A stretch of 64,000 nucleotides of DNA from J014 sp964486055. Its GTDB lineage: Bacteria; Acidobacteriota; Blastocatellia; Pyrinomonadales; Pyrinomonadaceae. The stretch spans positions 186,001 through 250,000 of the forward strand of contig CAZALE010000002.1 in NCBI GenBank assembly GCA_964486055.1, given 5' to 3'. Within the stretch, counting starts at the first letter, position 1. Each line of letters begins with the position of its first letter. The position numbers and the translations under genes are program-made. Below are positions 33,269 through 42,649 of this stretch, one piece after another. The notes under the pieces are model-generated. The model made no database searches. It saw nothing but the letters and a program-made list of their open reading frames with translations, and was not told the DNA's origin.

Positions 33269-34630
33269 ATGAAAGAGAAAGTAAGAGTCGCTTGTGGACA
33301 AGGATTTTGGGGTGATTTACTGACGGCACCAATAGATCAGGTACGCAAAGGACCTATCGATTATTTAATGTTGGATTACTTGGCTGAGGTCACAATGTCT
33401 ATAATGCAGAAACAAAGAGCACGTAATCCTGAAGCTGGTTATGCTAGAGACTTTGTCGACCTAATGCGTGAGATCTTACCTGATTGCGTTGAGAAAAACA
33501 TAAAAGTGATTTCAAATGCAGGCGGTGTTAACGTAAGAGGTTGTGCAGAAGCTGTCAAAAAAGTAGCACAAGAAAAAGGGCTAAACCTGAAAATAGGTAT
33601 CATTACCGGAGACGATATTCTGGAACGATTGGATGAATTCATCGATGCCGGCGTAGATATAAGAAACATGGAAACCGATGAACCTTTATCATCCATTCGT
33701 GACCGCATTCAGTCAGCAAATGTCTATCTAGGAGCCAAACCAATAGTAGAGGCACTACAGAAGGGTGCTCAAGTCGTCGTAGGGGGTAGATTGACCGATA
33801 CAGGGCTTACTTTGGCACCATTAATCTATGAATTTAACTGGCCTTACAACGATTGGGACAGGTTAGCTGCTGGCACTGTAGCAGGACACATCATCGAGTG
33901 CGGCGCACAGTGTTCAGGAGGAAATTGCCAATATGAATGGAAAACAATTCCAGATCTTGCAAACATAGGATTTCCCATCGTCGAAGCCTATCCAAACGGG
34001 GATTTTGTCGTAACAAAGCACGAAAATACAGGCGGTCGTATAAATGTTCCATCCATAAAAGAGCAGCTTTTGTACGAAATGGGAGATCCGACTAGCTATA
34101 TAACACCTGACGTCATAGCTGACTTTACAACGATAAACCTTCTTCAGGAAAGCGAAAATCGAGTCAGAGTTTTCGGTATAAAGGGGCGGCCGAGTACAGA
34201 ATTTTATAAAGTTTCCATAGCCTATTCATCAGGTTGGAAGGCAGTAGGAACCCTCGTGTACGCTTATCCAGAGGCTTTTGAAAAAGCAAAAGCTGCAAAC
34301 GAAATCTTAAGAGCCCGTTTACAAAAGCTTGGTCTTAAATTTGACGTCATACTGACCGAATATGTGGGGGTTAATGCTACACACGGTCACTTGGCAGGAG
34401 AACCATCACCGGACATTCCTGAGGTTCAACTGAGGATAGGGGTTCGAGGTGAGGATAAGGCTTCGATAGAGCGATTTACAAAAGAGATTGCACCACTCAT
34501 CTTGACCGGTCCTCCGGCAGTTACTGGCTTTGCAGGTGGAAGACCTAAGGTAGAGGAAGTAATAGCTTACTTCCCTGCCCTGATACCTAAAAACTTGATA
34601 GAAACAAAAGTAGAAATCATTGAAACCTGA
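33269..34630 (+). CDS. AtuA-like protein (DUF1446 / acyclic terpene utilisation AtuA family)
   Basis: A 453-residue cytosolic protein. It opens with VRVACGQGFWGDLLTAPIDQ and contains the family regions DYLAEVTMSIMQKQRARNPE, NAGGVNVRGCAEAVKKVAQ, VVVGGRLTDTGLTLAPL and AGTVAGHIIECGAQCSGGNC. AtuA-family proteins accompany CoA-ester catabolism of acyclic terpenes and branched acids, but the reaction is not established. It is in one operon with acs (12-base gap) and overlaps the next gene by one base (TGATG). This context fits CoA-ester or short-chain acid metabolism. Confidence 0.85.
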   Translation: MKEKVRVACGQGFWGDLLTAPIDQVRKGPIDYLMLDYLAEVTMSIMQKQRARNPEAGYARDFVDLMREILPDCVEKNIKVISNAGGVNVRGCAEAVKKVAQEKGLNLKIGIITGDDILERLDEFIDAGVDIRNMETDEPLSSIRDRIQSANVYLGAKPIVEALQKGAQVVVGGRLTDTGLTLAPLIYEFNWPYNDWDRLAAGTVAGHIIECGAQCSGGNCQYEWKTIPDLANIGFPIVEAYPNGDFVVTKHENTGGRINVPSIKEQLLYEMGDPTSYITPDVIADFTTINLLQESENRVRVFGIKGRPSTEFYKVSIAYSSGWKAVGTLVYAYPEAFEKAKAANEILRARLQKLGLKFDVILTEYVGVNATHGHLAGEPSPDIPEVQLRIGVRGEDKASIERFTKEIAPLILTGPPAVTGFAGGRPKVEEVIAYFPALIPKNLIETKVEIIET

Positions 34631-35553
34631 TGATGCAGATTTCTGACGATAGAGCCCTGGCTAAGCAAGCTTATCTAGCCCATCTAGCTTTGCTTACTGT
34701 ACAGATTTTATTTGGAACTCTCCCAGTTATTGGAAAAACTGTTCTACAAAAAATACCTGCAATTTCCCTTGTTGGGATCAGGGTTGGAGTTACCGCAATG
34801 GCTCTCATCCTCATTCAACGATATCGCGGTAATCTAAAATTAATTCATAAATCAGACTATTCAAAGCTCTTTCTTCTGAGCTTTTTTGGGGTAACCTTCA
34901 ATCAGATACTTTTCATCGGTGGGCTATCGTTGACTAAAGCCTCAAATGTTTCACTTCTAGCCGCTACGATTCCAATCTTTACCTTCGGAATCAGCTCCTT
35001 AATGGGGAATGAAGCTTTTTACAAAATTAAGTTAATGGGCATTTTAACGGCGGTCTGCGGTGTTTTAATTTTAACCGATATTCACGATGCTTCATTTAGC
35101 TCCGATACAACCATCGGCGATTTGATGATAATCCTTAATTCGCTATCTTACGGTATTTATGTGGCAATATCGAAGAATGTAATACTACGCAATGGACCCA
35201 TAAAGTCAGTTACTTGGCTATTCGTTTTCGCAAGCATCTTTTGTGTGCCAATCGGCATGCTGCAACTGTTTAGAACAGAAATCTCGTCCATACCATTTAA
35301 TCTCTGGATGTTGACACTCTATATCGCTATCTTTGCTACTTTAGTTCCATATTTATTAAACGCCTTCGCACTTACGAAGGTTACTCCTTCATCTGTCGCC
35401 GTCTATATTTATCTTCAACCACTTATAGGATTCCTCTCTGCTGTTCTGATACTCAAAGAGGAAATCACAACTTCGAGTCTACTCGCAGCAATCTTCATAA
35501 TGGTCGGGGTATTCATCACAACTAAACCTTATAGAAATGAGTCATCAAGTTAG
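34630..35553 (+). CDS. EamA/DMT-family transporter
   Basis: A 307-residue membrane protein with about ten transmembrane helices in two EamA repeats (about 15-150 and 165-298). Telling segments are VGIRVGVTAMALILIQRYRG, LSLTKASNVSLLAATIPIF, GVLILTDIH and, in the second half, KVTPSSVAVYIYLQPLIGFL and SLLAAIFIMVGVFITTKP. It is presumably an exporter or importer of a small metabolite; the substrate cannot be told. The start overlaps the stop of the AtuA-like gene by one base, so it is coupled to the acs operon. Confidence 0.9.
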   Translation: MMQISDDRALAKQAYLAHLALLTVQILFGTLPVIGKTVLQKIPAISLVGIRVGVTAMALILIQRYRGNLKLIHKSDYSKLFLLSFFGVTFNQILFIGGLSLTKASNVSLLAATIPIFTFGISSLMGNEAFYKIKLMGILTAVCGVLILTDIHDASFSSDTTIGDLMIILNSLSYGIYVAISKNVILRNGPIKSVTWLFVFASIFCVPIGMLQLFRTEISSIPFNLWMLTLYIAIFATLVPYLLNAFALTKVTPSSVAVYIYLQPLIGFLSAVLILKEEITTSSLLAAIFIMVGVFITTKPYRNESSS

Positions 35554-35686
35554 TAAAATGACTGATTAATATACCTGCTAGACGGGCTTAAAAACGCTGA
35601 GAACAAACGTGCGTGATCTTTAATGATGTAGACAAAAAAGCGGTTTGATTTAGATAAAACTTGACCAACTAAGCATTTGCGCCTGA

Positions 35687-37045
35687 TTAATCATGACCAT
35701 ATCGCTTCAATTTACGGTAAAGCGTTGATAGATCGATTCCTAGAATCTGTGCGGCTTCGGCTTTATCGTAGTTTGTAGATCTCAGAACTTCAAGAATATA
35801 TCTGCGCTCCATCTCCTCCAGAGTTGGACGATATCCCAATGGATCCCTTATCTCCATGGAGTTCTTAGAGTAATCGACGATCTTAGCAGGCAGGCAATCT
35901 AGCTCTATCTGTTCTGACTGCGACAGGATAAAAGCACGCTCGATGGCATTCTCTAGCTCACGAACATTACCAGGCCAGTTATAAGCCGTAAGAGCGAGCA
36001 TAACGTCTCTTGGTATCTTTTTTTCGGGAACACCTTGTCGTTTAGAGATTTTTTTGATGAAGTGTCTAGCAAGCAATGGAATATCTTCCTTACGTTCTCT
36101 CAGTGGAGGAAGATTTATCTCTATAACGCTTAGCCGATAGAAAAGATCCTCGCGGAATCTGCCTGATTTTACCTCCTCCTCCAAGTTCTTATTAGTGGCT
36201 GCAATTATGCGAGCATCAAATTTTATTGGGATGTTAGAACCGACAGGGGTTACTTCATGTTCTTGTAATGCTCTTAAAATTTTAACCTGAAGTGACGGCG
36301 GCATTTCGCTCACCTCATCTAAGAAAATCGTGCCACCTTCGGCAGAGCGAAATAATCCTTTACGATCAGATTTTGCATCTGTAAAAGCTCCTCTCACATA
36401 ACCGAATAGCTCTGACTCAAGAAGACTCTCTGGTAAAGCTCCGCAATTCACGGCTATGAAAGGTTTGTCCGCTCTCAAGCTATTGTGATGTATAGCCCTT
36501 GCTATAAGCTCCTTGCCAGTGCCACTCTCACCTTGTATTAAAACCGTCGAATTTGTCGGGGAAATCTTTTCAACTAGTCGGAAAACATTTTGGAGGCTTT
36601 CCGAAGTACCGATTACCTCTGAAAAACTATAACGCTTGTTTAGTTCTCTCCTTAAATAACGATTTTCCCTAAATAACTCTCGTTGTCGCAATGCATTACG
36701 AATCGTCTTCAACAACTCCTCATTTACGAAAGGCTTTGTGATGTAATCATACGCACCTTTTCGTAGTGCTGCAATCGCTGAGTCTATTGATGAGTAAGCA
36801 GTTATGATTATCACCAAAGCGTTTTCATCTATGGATTTGAGCTTATCTAGCAGCTCTAATCCATCCATACCCTGCATTCTTATATCCGTCACGATCAAAT
36901 CTATGTCTTCCACAGAAAAAATCTCTATCGCAGACTCTCCGTCCTCAGCGGTGAAAACCTCATAACCTTCACCCTTCAACAATTCCTCTAATATTACACG
37001 CATTAGTTCTTCGTCTTCTACGATGAGAATCTTAGCAAAACCCAT
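35687..37045 (-). CDS. NtrC-family sigma-54-dependent response regulator, orphan
   Basis: A 452-residue regulator. The receiver domain (about 4-118) has DLIVTDIRMQGMDG, with the phospho-accepting Asp, and a Lys in YDYITKPFVNEELL. The sigma-54 AAA+ domain (about 140-370) has GESGTGKELIARAIHHNS, the sigma-54 contact loop as GAFTDA instead of GAFTGA, Walker B GGTIFLDEVSEMP, and the R-finger region. The Fis-type helix-turn-helix lies at the end (AEAAQILGIDLSTLYRKLKR). No histidine kinase is adjacent. The gene is monocistronic; targets are unknown. Confidence 0.94.
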   Translation of the reverse strand: MGFAKILIVEDEELMRVILEELLKGEGYEVFTAEDGESAIEIFSVEDIDLIVTDIRMQGMDGLELLDKLKSIDENALVIIITAYSSIDSAIAALRKGAYDYITKPFVNEELLKTIRNALRQRELFRENRYLRRELNKRYSFSEVIGTSESLQNVFRLVEKISPTNSTVLIQGESGTGKELIARAIHHNSLRADKPFIAVNCGALPESLLESELFGYVRGAFTDAKSDRKGLFRSAEGGTIFLDEVSEMPPSLQVKILRALQEHEVTPVGSNIPIKFDARIIAATNKNLEEEVKSGRFREDLFYRLSVIEINLPPLRERKEDIPLLARHFIKKISKRQGVPEKKIPRDVMLALTAYNWPGNVRELENAIERAFILSQSEQIELDCLPAKIVDYSKNSMEIRDPLGYRPTLEEMERRYILEVLRSTNYDKAEAAQILGIDLSTLYRKLKRYGHD

Positions 37046-37460
37046 CTTCTAACCTTTATGAAAATTCTATCATAAGAACATACCACACTCCGGTGCCTGT
37101 TTTTCAGAACCAAAATCTCAGCTCCTTATTTGGGTAAATTTTGACCATCGCGACCAAATAGCAAACATAGTAAAGTCAAAATTTTCACCCTTTATATGCC
37201 CAAAGCAAAACAACCTCTATCTTGGCTAAAACTATGTTTTACTTGACAAGTTACTTTGTGTTAAGTCTGATTTGGATGAAACTTAAATCTAATTATTTTT
37301 CGTCTTTTGTTCGAGCTTAATTCGACTTGCTTTCTGTTAGTTTCGATCAGAACACAAAAACTTCACAGACCCTCAGAAAAAGGGATCAATGAATAGTTTT
37401 AAGGTCTCGAGTGTGAATATCTAGCCACTTCACGAGACCTTAAAGATAAATAGACGCAAA
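37046..37460. other. Gap of 415 bases
   Basis: Between the orphan regulator start and the VWA gene stop, both on the minus strand. It contains the VWA operon terminator at 37398-37444 and, presumably, the regulator promoter. It is AT-rich, with no open frame of interest and no RNA fold that I recognise. Confidence 0.5.
37398..37444 (-). terminator. Terminator-like hairpin after the VWA gene pair
   Basis: Perfect 12-bp arms TTTAAGGTCTCG (37398-37409) and CGAGACCTTAAA (37433-37444) with a 23-base loop. It lies 17 bases beyond the stop of the downstream VWA gene on the minus strand. Confidence 0.7.
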
Positions 37461-38576
37461 TCAATTGTTTTTTCTCGGTTGTAAAGTAGGTGTGTTTTTC
37501 AATCCCCCAGTTGGAGTTCTACCAGATCTCGTTATTGCAATTCGCTTTTCTTTATTGGGGCCATCAGCCACTACTACGTTTATTGGTATAAAACCGTTCG
37601 TGGCTGATTTATTGGTTGGATAGTAACCTATGACGTACTGAGTGCGCATTTCTGAGGCTATGTCTCTTGCTATTGATTCCAACTCAGACACTGATTGAGG
37701 AAAATAAGCTTTTCCTCCTGTTTCCTCAGCGAGTCTTTTCAGCAAAGACTCGGCCTTTTCTTTCGGACTCTTTTTTATTAAGCCACCCTCTTTATCCAAG
37801 TCGCTGGTAAAACCGATGGTGTAGATCTGAACATCGAGCTCTCGAAGCAGCTCAAAGAGTTGTTTTTCGGTGTAATAGCTATTTCTATCCTCACCATCAG
37901 TGACGACTATAAGAGCACGTCGTTTTCTATCATCTGCGTTTTTAGATCTCTCATACTCGCCTACCTTTTGGGCGGCTAGATATATCGCATCGATTACAGC
38001 TGTCTGTCCGCTCTCTATGAACATCTTGTCTAAGGCCTCAGTCAGAAGGGATTTATCACTGGTGAAATCCTGAAGCACCTCTATCTTTTCAGAACTTATG
38101 AATCTTATGACGCAAGTTTCATCATCAGGCAAGTTGGAATTTATAACGACTTTTCCAGCTTCGATTACTTTATCCAGCTGCCTTTTTATGGATCCAGAGT
38201 TATCAATTACCAAAGCATAGTTCGTAGGGACAAGCTCCTTGCTGAAATATTCAATCTCTTGCAAAACGCCATTTTCATAGACCTTAAAATCTTGTTTTCT
38301 TAAATTGGTAACCGGACGCCCCATTCTATCGACCACGCGAACGTAAAGATTGACGAGATCAGTTTCAATCCTGATCGGCTCACCTTCCTCGTCTACAGGG
38401 GTCGGCGTAGGTTTTGGAGTGCTTTTCGGTGTTGGGCTCACCTGTGGTGTGCTAGTAGTTTTTGGATTTGGCATCACTGCTTGTCCGAATTGTCTTTCGG
38501 CAAATAGAGCGTAAAATCCCATAAGAAGCAAAGCTGCGAAGAACGCATTATTTATACTTAATCGTAGGTGTTGCAT
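37461..38576 (-). CDS. Secreted VWFA-related Acidobacterial-type domain protein (second of pair)
   Basis: A 371-residue protein with a hydrophobic N-terminus (about 10-28), a Pro/Thr-rich linker (TPKSTPKPTPTPVDEEGEP) and the repeated opening IETDLVNLYVRVVDRMGRPV that precedes the VWA domain in this family. The VWA domain (about 112-325) has the metal site DNSGS in YALVIDNSGSIKRQ and the late Asp in LIVVTDGEDRNSY. It begins 29 bases inside the end of the upstream VWA gene, with AGAAGGA five bases before the ATG. Function is unknown; such proteins are probably periplasmic or surface binding proteins. Confidence 0.88.
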   Translation of the reverse strand: MQHLRLSINNAFFAALLLMGFYALFAERQFGQAVMPNPKTTSTPQVSPTPKSTPKPTPTPVDEEGEPIRIETDLVNLYVRVVDRMGRPVTNLRKQDFKVYENGVLQEIEYFSKELVPTNYALVIDNSGSIKRQLDKVIEAGKVVINSNLPDDETCVIRFISSEKIEVLQDFTSDKSLLTEALDKMFIESGQTAVIDAIYLAAQKVGEYERSKNADDRKRRALIVVTDGEDRNSYYTEKQLFELLRELDVQIYTIGFTSDLDKEGGLIKKSPKEKAESLLKRLAEETGGKAYFPQSVSELESIARDIASEMRTQYVIGYYPTNKSATNGFIPINVVVADGPNKEKRIAITRSGRTPTGGLKNTPTLQPRKNN

Positions 38577-39486
38577 AGTATCCTTCTCTTGTTCTCACAA
38601 TTAGACGTGACATTCCCTTCGGAGGTTTAACCTTAACTTTTACCTTACGCCATCTTCCGTCTGGCTGAAAATTTTTTGGTGTGTAACCGATAGAGTATTG
38701 ATTACGTAGCTCAACAGCTATGCGCTCAAAAATTTCATCCATTTCTACACTAGTTTGAGGATAAAACGATTTGCCTCCACTTACTGAACTCAACTCGTCC
38801 AAGAATGCTTGTCCTTGCAATCCTATCGGATCTCTGGAGTCGTTATTGTCCATTATTCCAACCGAGTAAATCGTGACATCCGTTTCCTTTAAGAGATTCC
38901 TCACTTCCTTGAAGCTATAACGAGACGAATTATCTTGTCCATCGCTGATTATCAATATTGCTTTTCTCTGATGAGCACCTCGAGTAACTCTTTCAATCCC
39001 TAGATAAACAGCATCATAAAGTGCCGTGTTCTCTTTAGGTCTTACAAGAGTCAGTTTTCTTAAAAGCGCCTCAGAATCTCTGGTCCTGTCTAGTAATAAC
39101 TGTGCTCTACTATTAAACGCTATCAGAAAATACTCGTCCATGGGATGACTAATGTTCATGAATCTTTCTAGTGCCTTTCTCGCACGCTGGATTTTCTCCC
39201 CGCTCATCGAACCAGAGATATCGAACAGTATGCCTATGGAAACTGGAGCATCAGTATCAGCAAAGAATGTGATTTCTTGCTCTTGCCCCTCATCGTATAC
39301 AGTAAAAGCATTCTTTTTTAACCCAGAAACGTAGCGACCGTATTGATCTGTAACTGTTAAGGTCAATGTGACAAGATCAGTTGTTACTTTTACAGGTTTA
39401 TCTTCATCTTGAGCTGAGATTGGTACTGAAATAAGCAGCAGTAGCATGATGAAGAGGATTTTATTGAAGCTGAGTCTGGCGGCCAT
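38548..39486 (-). CDS. Secreted VWFA-related Acidobacterial-type domain protein (first of pair)
   Basis: A 312-residue protein with a signal peptide ending SVPISAQ (about residue 25). The family opening VTTDLVTLTLTVTDQYGRYV follows, then a VWA domain (about 82-270) with the complete metal site DISGSMSG, a conserved Thr in ENTALYDAVY and ILIISDGQDNSSRY. The C-terminus VIGY-like segment of the family appears as QYSIGYTPKN. The second VWA gene starts inside this gene, so the pair is translationally coupled. They share about the same layout and likely arose by duplication. Confidence 0.88.
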   Translation of the reverse strand: MAARLSFNKILFIMLLLLISVPISAQDEDKPVKVTTDLVTLTLTVTDQYGRYVSGLKKNAFTVYDEGQEQEITFFADTDAPVSIGILFDISGSMSGEKIQRARKALERFMNISHPMDEYFLIAFNSRAQLLLDRTRDSEALLRKLTLVRPKENTALYDAVYLGIERVTRGAHQRKAILIISDGQDNSSRYSFKEVRNLLKETDVTIYSVGIMDNNDSRDPIGLQGQAFLDELSSVSGGKSFYPQTSVEMDEIFERIAVELRNQYSIGYTPKNFQPDGRWRKVKVKVKPPKGMSRLIVRTREGYYATPTIKYK

Positions 39487-39690
39487 AAAATTTACCTTCC
39501 CATCTTTTACTTTACTTGACGAAATTCAATAAAAACAAGTTTTTTATACTCCTCGGGGAAAAGTTAAGATGTGCTGTAAAACCATAATGTTGTTTTCATC
39601 GAATCATCAAATGCAACTTTTTTATTATTTCGACGTGTTTAATCGTGGAGTTTCAATAGAGGATTAAGTTAAAATTAGTGCTGAAATTTT

Positions 39691-40926
39691 ATGGCTGAAT
39701 TTGTCTGCCGTTTAGGAACACCATCAGGAGAGGTCGTTACAAAGATAATCGAGGCTGACCGATTGGATGAGGTACGAAGACGCCTCGAAGCAGAAGGATA
39801 CAAAATCTTTCACATATCAGATAAAGATAGCACTTTCAACAAAATCATTCCTCTTGAAGTAGTTAAAAAGCCGAGAATAAAGCAAAGCGACTTTCTGCTT
39901 TTTAATCAACAACTTTCAGCTTTATTACGTGCTGGTATTCCCGTCCTGCAATCCATAAGCTTATTGAGAAAAAGATCAGCCTCTCCTACTCTCAGGAAGG
40001 TTCTTGCGGAGGTAGAAGAAAAAATCAAAAGCGGGGCATCGCTCTCACAAGCATTTGAAAGTGAAGGAGTCTTCCCAAAAATCTACACTGCCTCTCTGTT
40101 AGCAGGTGAAAGAAGTGGTGCGCTAGACGAAGTTCTAAGTCGCTACGTCGAGTATCTAAAGAAAACTGTAAATCTGATTCGCAAGATAAGAAGCGCCATC
40201 ACCTATCCAATTTTCTTAATAATCGCCGCAACTGCGATGATCAGCTTTCTGACACTCTATGTAGTGCCACGAATGTCCGAGCTTTTTAAGGGCTTAGGCA
40301 CCAATAAAGATCTACCGACCATAACTATAATCGTCCTAACCATCTCAACGACAATAGCCAGGAATCTGATATGGATAATTCCTTTATTACTAGTGCTCAC
40401 AATTACTTCATACCTGTGGTTCAAAACTCCTAAGGGAAGATTATTCTTCGACTCGATGTTATTGAAACTTCCTCTAATAGGGAATTTGATTCGTCAAATA
40501 ACTACAGCGCAATTTGCGCGTTCGATGGCCACACTTCTAGCTGGCGGTATCACGATACCAGATTCATGGGAAATAGCAGCCGCTAGTATAACGAATGCAG
40601 AACTTCGTCGCAGATCTGAGCTAGTTTTACCCATGATCCGCGAAGGCAAGAGCTTTACCGAAGCATTAGAGAGAGCAAATTGGATTCCAGAACTAGCGCT
40701 AGATATGATAAGCATCGGTGAAAGAAGTGGAAGCCTCAAGGAAATGCTAGATGAAGTAGCAAATTTTTATGATGCTGAATCAGAAGTGCGCCTCGAACAG
40801 TTAACTTCGCTTCTCGAACCTGTAATTCTGGTTTTGATGGCTGGAGTAGTAGTTTCGATTCTTTTGGCTGTTTACATGCCTATAATTCAGGCCATATCCG
40901 CAGGGCCCTTCGCAGGGAGGAGATAA
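39691..40926 (+). CDS. gspF: Type II secretion / type IV pilus inner-membrane platform protein (GspF/PilC)
   Basis: A 411-residue membrane protein. The cytoplasmic N-terminus (about 1-60) is followed by two T2SSF domains (about 72-195 and 275-400), each with the pattern FNQQLSALLRAGIPVLQSIS or FARSMATLLAGGITIPDSWE. There are three hydrophobic segments near 172-195, 220-245 and 375-400. It forms the platform on which the ATPase acts. It is the first gene of the operon gspF-gspE-gspD-pseudopilins-pilM-like, with the ATPase gene seven bases later. No clear ribosome-binding site is seen at the ATG. Confidence 0.94.
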   Translation: MAEFVCRLGTPSGEVVTKIIEADRLDEVRRRLEAEGYKIFHISDKDSTFNKIIPLEVVKKPRIKQSDFLLFNQQLSALLRAGIPVLQSISLLRKRSASPTLRKVLAEVEEKIKSGASLSQAFESEGVFPKIYTASLLAGERSGALDEVLSRYVEYLKKTVNLIRKIRSAITYPIFLIIAATAMISFLTLYVVPRMSELFKGLGTNKDLPTITIIVLTISTTIARNLIWIIPLLLVLTITSYLWFKTPKGRLFFDSMLLKLPLIGNLIRQITTAQFARSMATLLAGGITIPDSWEIAAASITNAELRRRSELVLPMIREGKSFTEALERANWIPELALDMISIGERSGSLKEMLDEVANFYDAESEVRLEQLTSLLEPVILVLMAGVVVSILLAVYMPIIQAISAGPFAGRR

Positions 40927-40932
40927 AAATCT

Positions 40933-42585
40933 ATGAGTGAATCCGCAACACTGGCATCGAATCAAATAATCGAGAACGATCCGCCTGAGGTAAAAACCGC
41001 AAAGGAATTAGCACAACGTTATCGTCTGCCTTATGTGGATTTATTGCCACCCGACAAAAAATCTCCGATAGACCATGAGGCACTTGCAAATATTCCAGTT
41101 GATTTAATGCTTCGATATCACTTTGTTCCTCTGAAAAGACAAGGTGAGAAGCTTCACGTAGCGATGGCTGATCCTACGAATTTTGAACAAATCGATGAAA
41201 TAGAAAGCCTCCTGAAAGTCAAACTAGTGATACACGTCGCACCACAAGGCGCCATCGATGCCGTTCTAAAAAGAGGTGAAGCCACCCAAAGAGTATTACA
41301 AGAGGCTACATCGGGTTTCAGGATCTCACTTGTTAAGGAGACGGATCAAGGTGAAGAGGTGTTGGACTTAGATCGACTTGCAACCGATTCAGAAATGTCG
41401 CCTATCATCAAGTTGGTCGACACCATAATTTACAATGCCATGGAAAGCAGAGCCTCTGATATTCACATAGAGACGACCGATAGAGACGTGCGGGTTAAGT
41501 TTCGTATAGACGGAGCACTGTATCAGAAAGTTGATCCGATAGATGTCGCATACCACCAAACGTTAATCTCAAGAATCAAGGTCATGTCAGAGCTTGATAT
41601 AGCTGAAAGGCGAATTCCTCAGGATGGAAGGTTTCGTGTCAGGTACAAGGGACGCACTGTAGATTTTCGTGTCTCAATAATTCCAACCATTTACGGCGAA
41701 AACTGTGTGATAAGAATCCTCGATAAAGAACAAATATCAGAAGAATTCAAAAACCTGACTTTAGACGTTGTAGGGTTCGATCCAGAGGATTTACGTAGAT
41801 TTCGCATATACATAAAAGAACCTTACGGGATGGTCCTCGTAACTGGACCTACAGGATCTGGCAAAACTACTACCCTTTATGCAGCCCTCAACGAAATTCG
41901 TAATGATGAGGATAAAATAATTACAATCGAGGATCCTGTAGAATATCAACTCCAAGGAATCATGCAAATACCAGTCAACGAAAAGAAGGGCTTGACTTTC
42001 GCTCGTGGACTCAGATCTATTTTGAGGCATGACCCAGATAAGATAATGGTTGGGGAGATCAGAGACGAGGAAACAGCTCAGATAGCCATCAATTCAGCAT
42101 TAACAGGACATCTAGTTTTCACAACAGTACACGCAAACAACGTAATTGACGTCATTGGCCGTTTCTTGAACATGAATGTTGATTTGTATAACTTCGTATC
42201 TGCCCTAAACTGCGTCCTTGCCCAAAGATTGGTACGTAAGCTTTGCCAGATTTGTAAACGAAGATACATACCAAGCGAACAAGAATTGCTAGAATCTGGT
42301 TTAGAGATATCAATAAGGGACCAACAAGTCTTTTATCAGAACGTTGGTTGTGATGCATGCAACCATACGGGATATCGGGGACGAACAGCTATACATGAGC
42401 TTTTAGACATGAGCGATACGATCAGAGAAATGATACTTGCAAGACGTCCCGGCTCAGAAATACGTCGCCAAGCCGAAAAGGAAGGCTTAACGAGCCTTAG
42501 AAAAGCAGCCTTGAAAAAAGTATTCACCGGTATCACTACTCTACATGAGATAAATCGAGTAACTTTTGTCGAGGAAATTAAATAG
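40933..42585 (+). CDS. gspE: Type II secretion / type IV pilus assembly ATPase (GspE/PilB)
   Basis: A 550-residue hexameric ATPase. The N-terminal T2SSE_N domain (about 15-130) contains DLMLRYHFVPLKRQGEKLHV. The motor domain has Walker A GPTGSGKTTTLYAA near residue 305, the Asp box DKIITIEDPVEYQL, Walker B GLRSILRHDPDKIMVGEIRD, and the His box TGHLVFTTVHANN. The C-terminal zinc region has two CxxC pairs (CQIC and CDAC). GGAGG precedes the start. It powers pseudopilus or pilus assembly with the platform protein upstream. Confidence 0.96.
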   Translation: MSESATLASNQIIENDPPEVKTAKELAQRYRLPYVDLLPPDKKSPIDHEALANIPVDLMLRYHFVPLKRQGEKLHVAMADPTNFEQIDEIESLLKVKLVIHVAPQGAIDAVLKRGEATQRVLQEATSGFRISLVKETDQGEEVLDLDRLATDSEMSPIIKLVDTIIYNAMESRASDIHIETTDRDVRVKFRIDGALYQKVDPIDVAYHQTLISRIKVMSELDIAERRIPQDGRFRVRYKGRTVDFRVSIIPTIYGENCVIRILDKEQISEEFKNLTLDVVGFDPEDLRRFRIYIKEPYGMVLVTGPTGSGKTTTLYAALNEIRNDEDKIITIEDPVEYQLQGIMQIPVNEKKGLTFARGLRSILRHDPDKIMVGEIRDEETAQIAINSALTGHLVFTTVHANNVIDVIGRFLNMNVDLYNFVSALNCVLAQRLVRKLCQICKRRYIPSEQELLESGLEISIRDQQVFYQNVGCDACNHTGYRGRTAIHELLDMSDTIREMILARRPGSEIRRQAEKEGLTSLRKAALKKVFTGITTLHEINRVTFVEEIK

Positions 42586-42649
42586 AGTTGCAGTTTAACT
42601 TTGAGAATTTGAAAAAATAGCTTACACTTTCAGCACAGGAGTTGAGATT

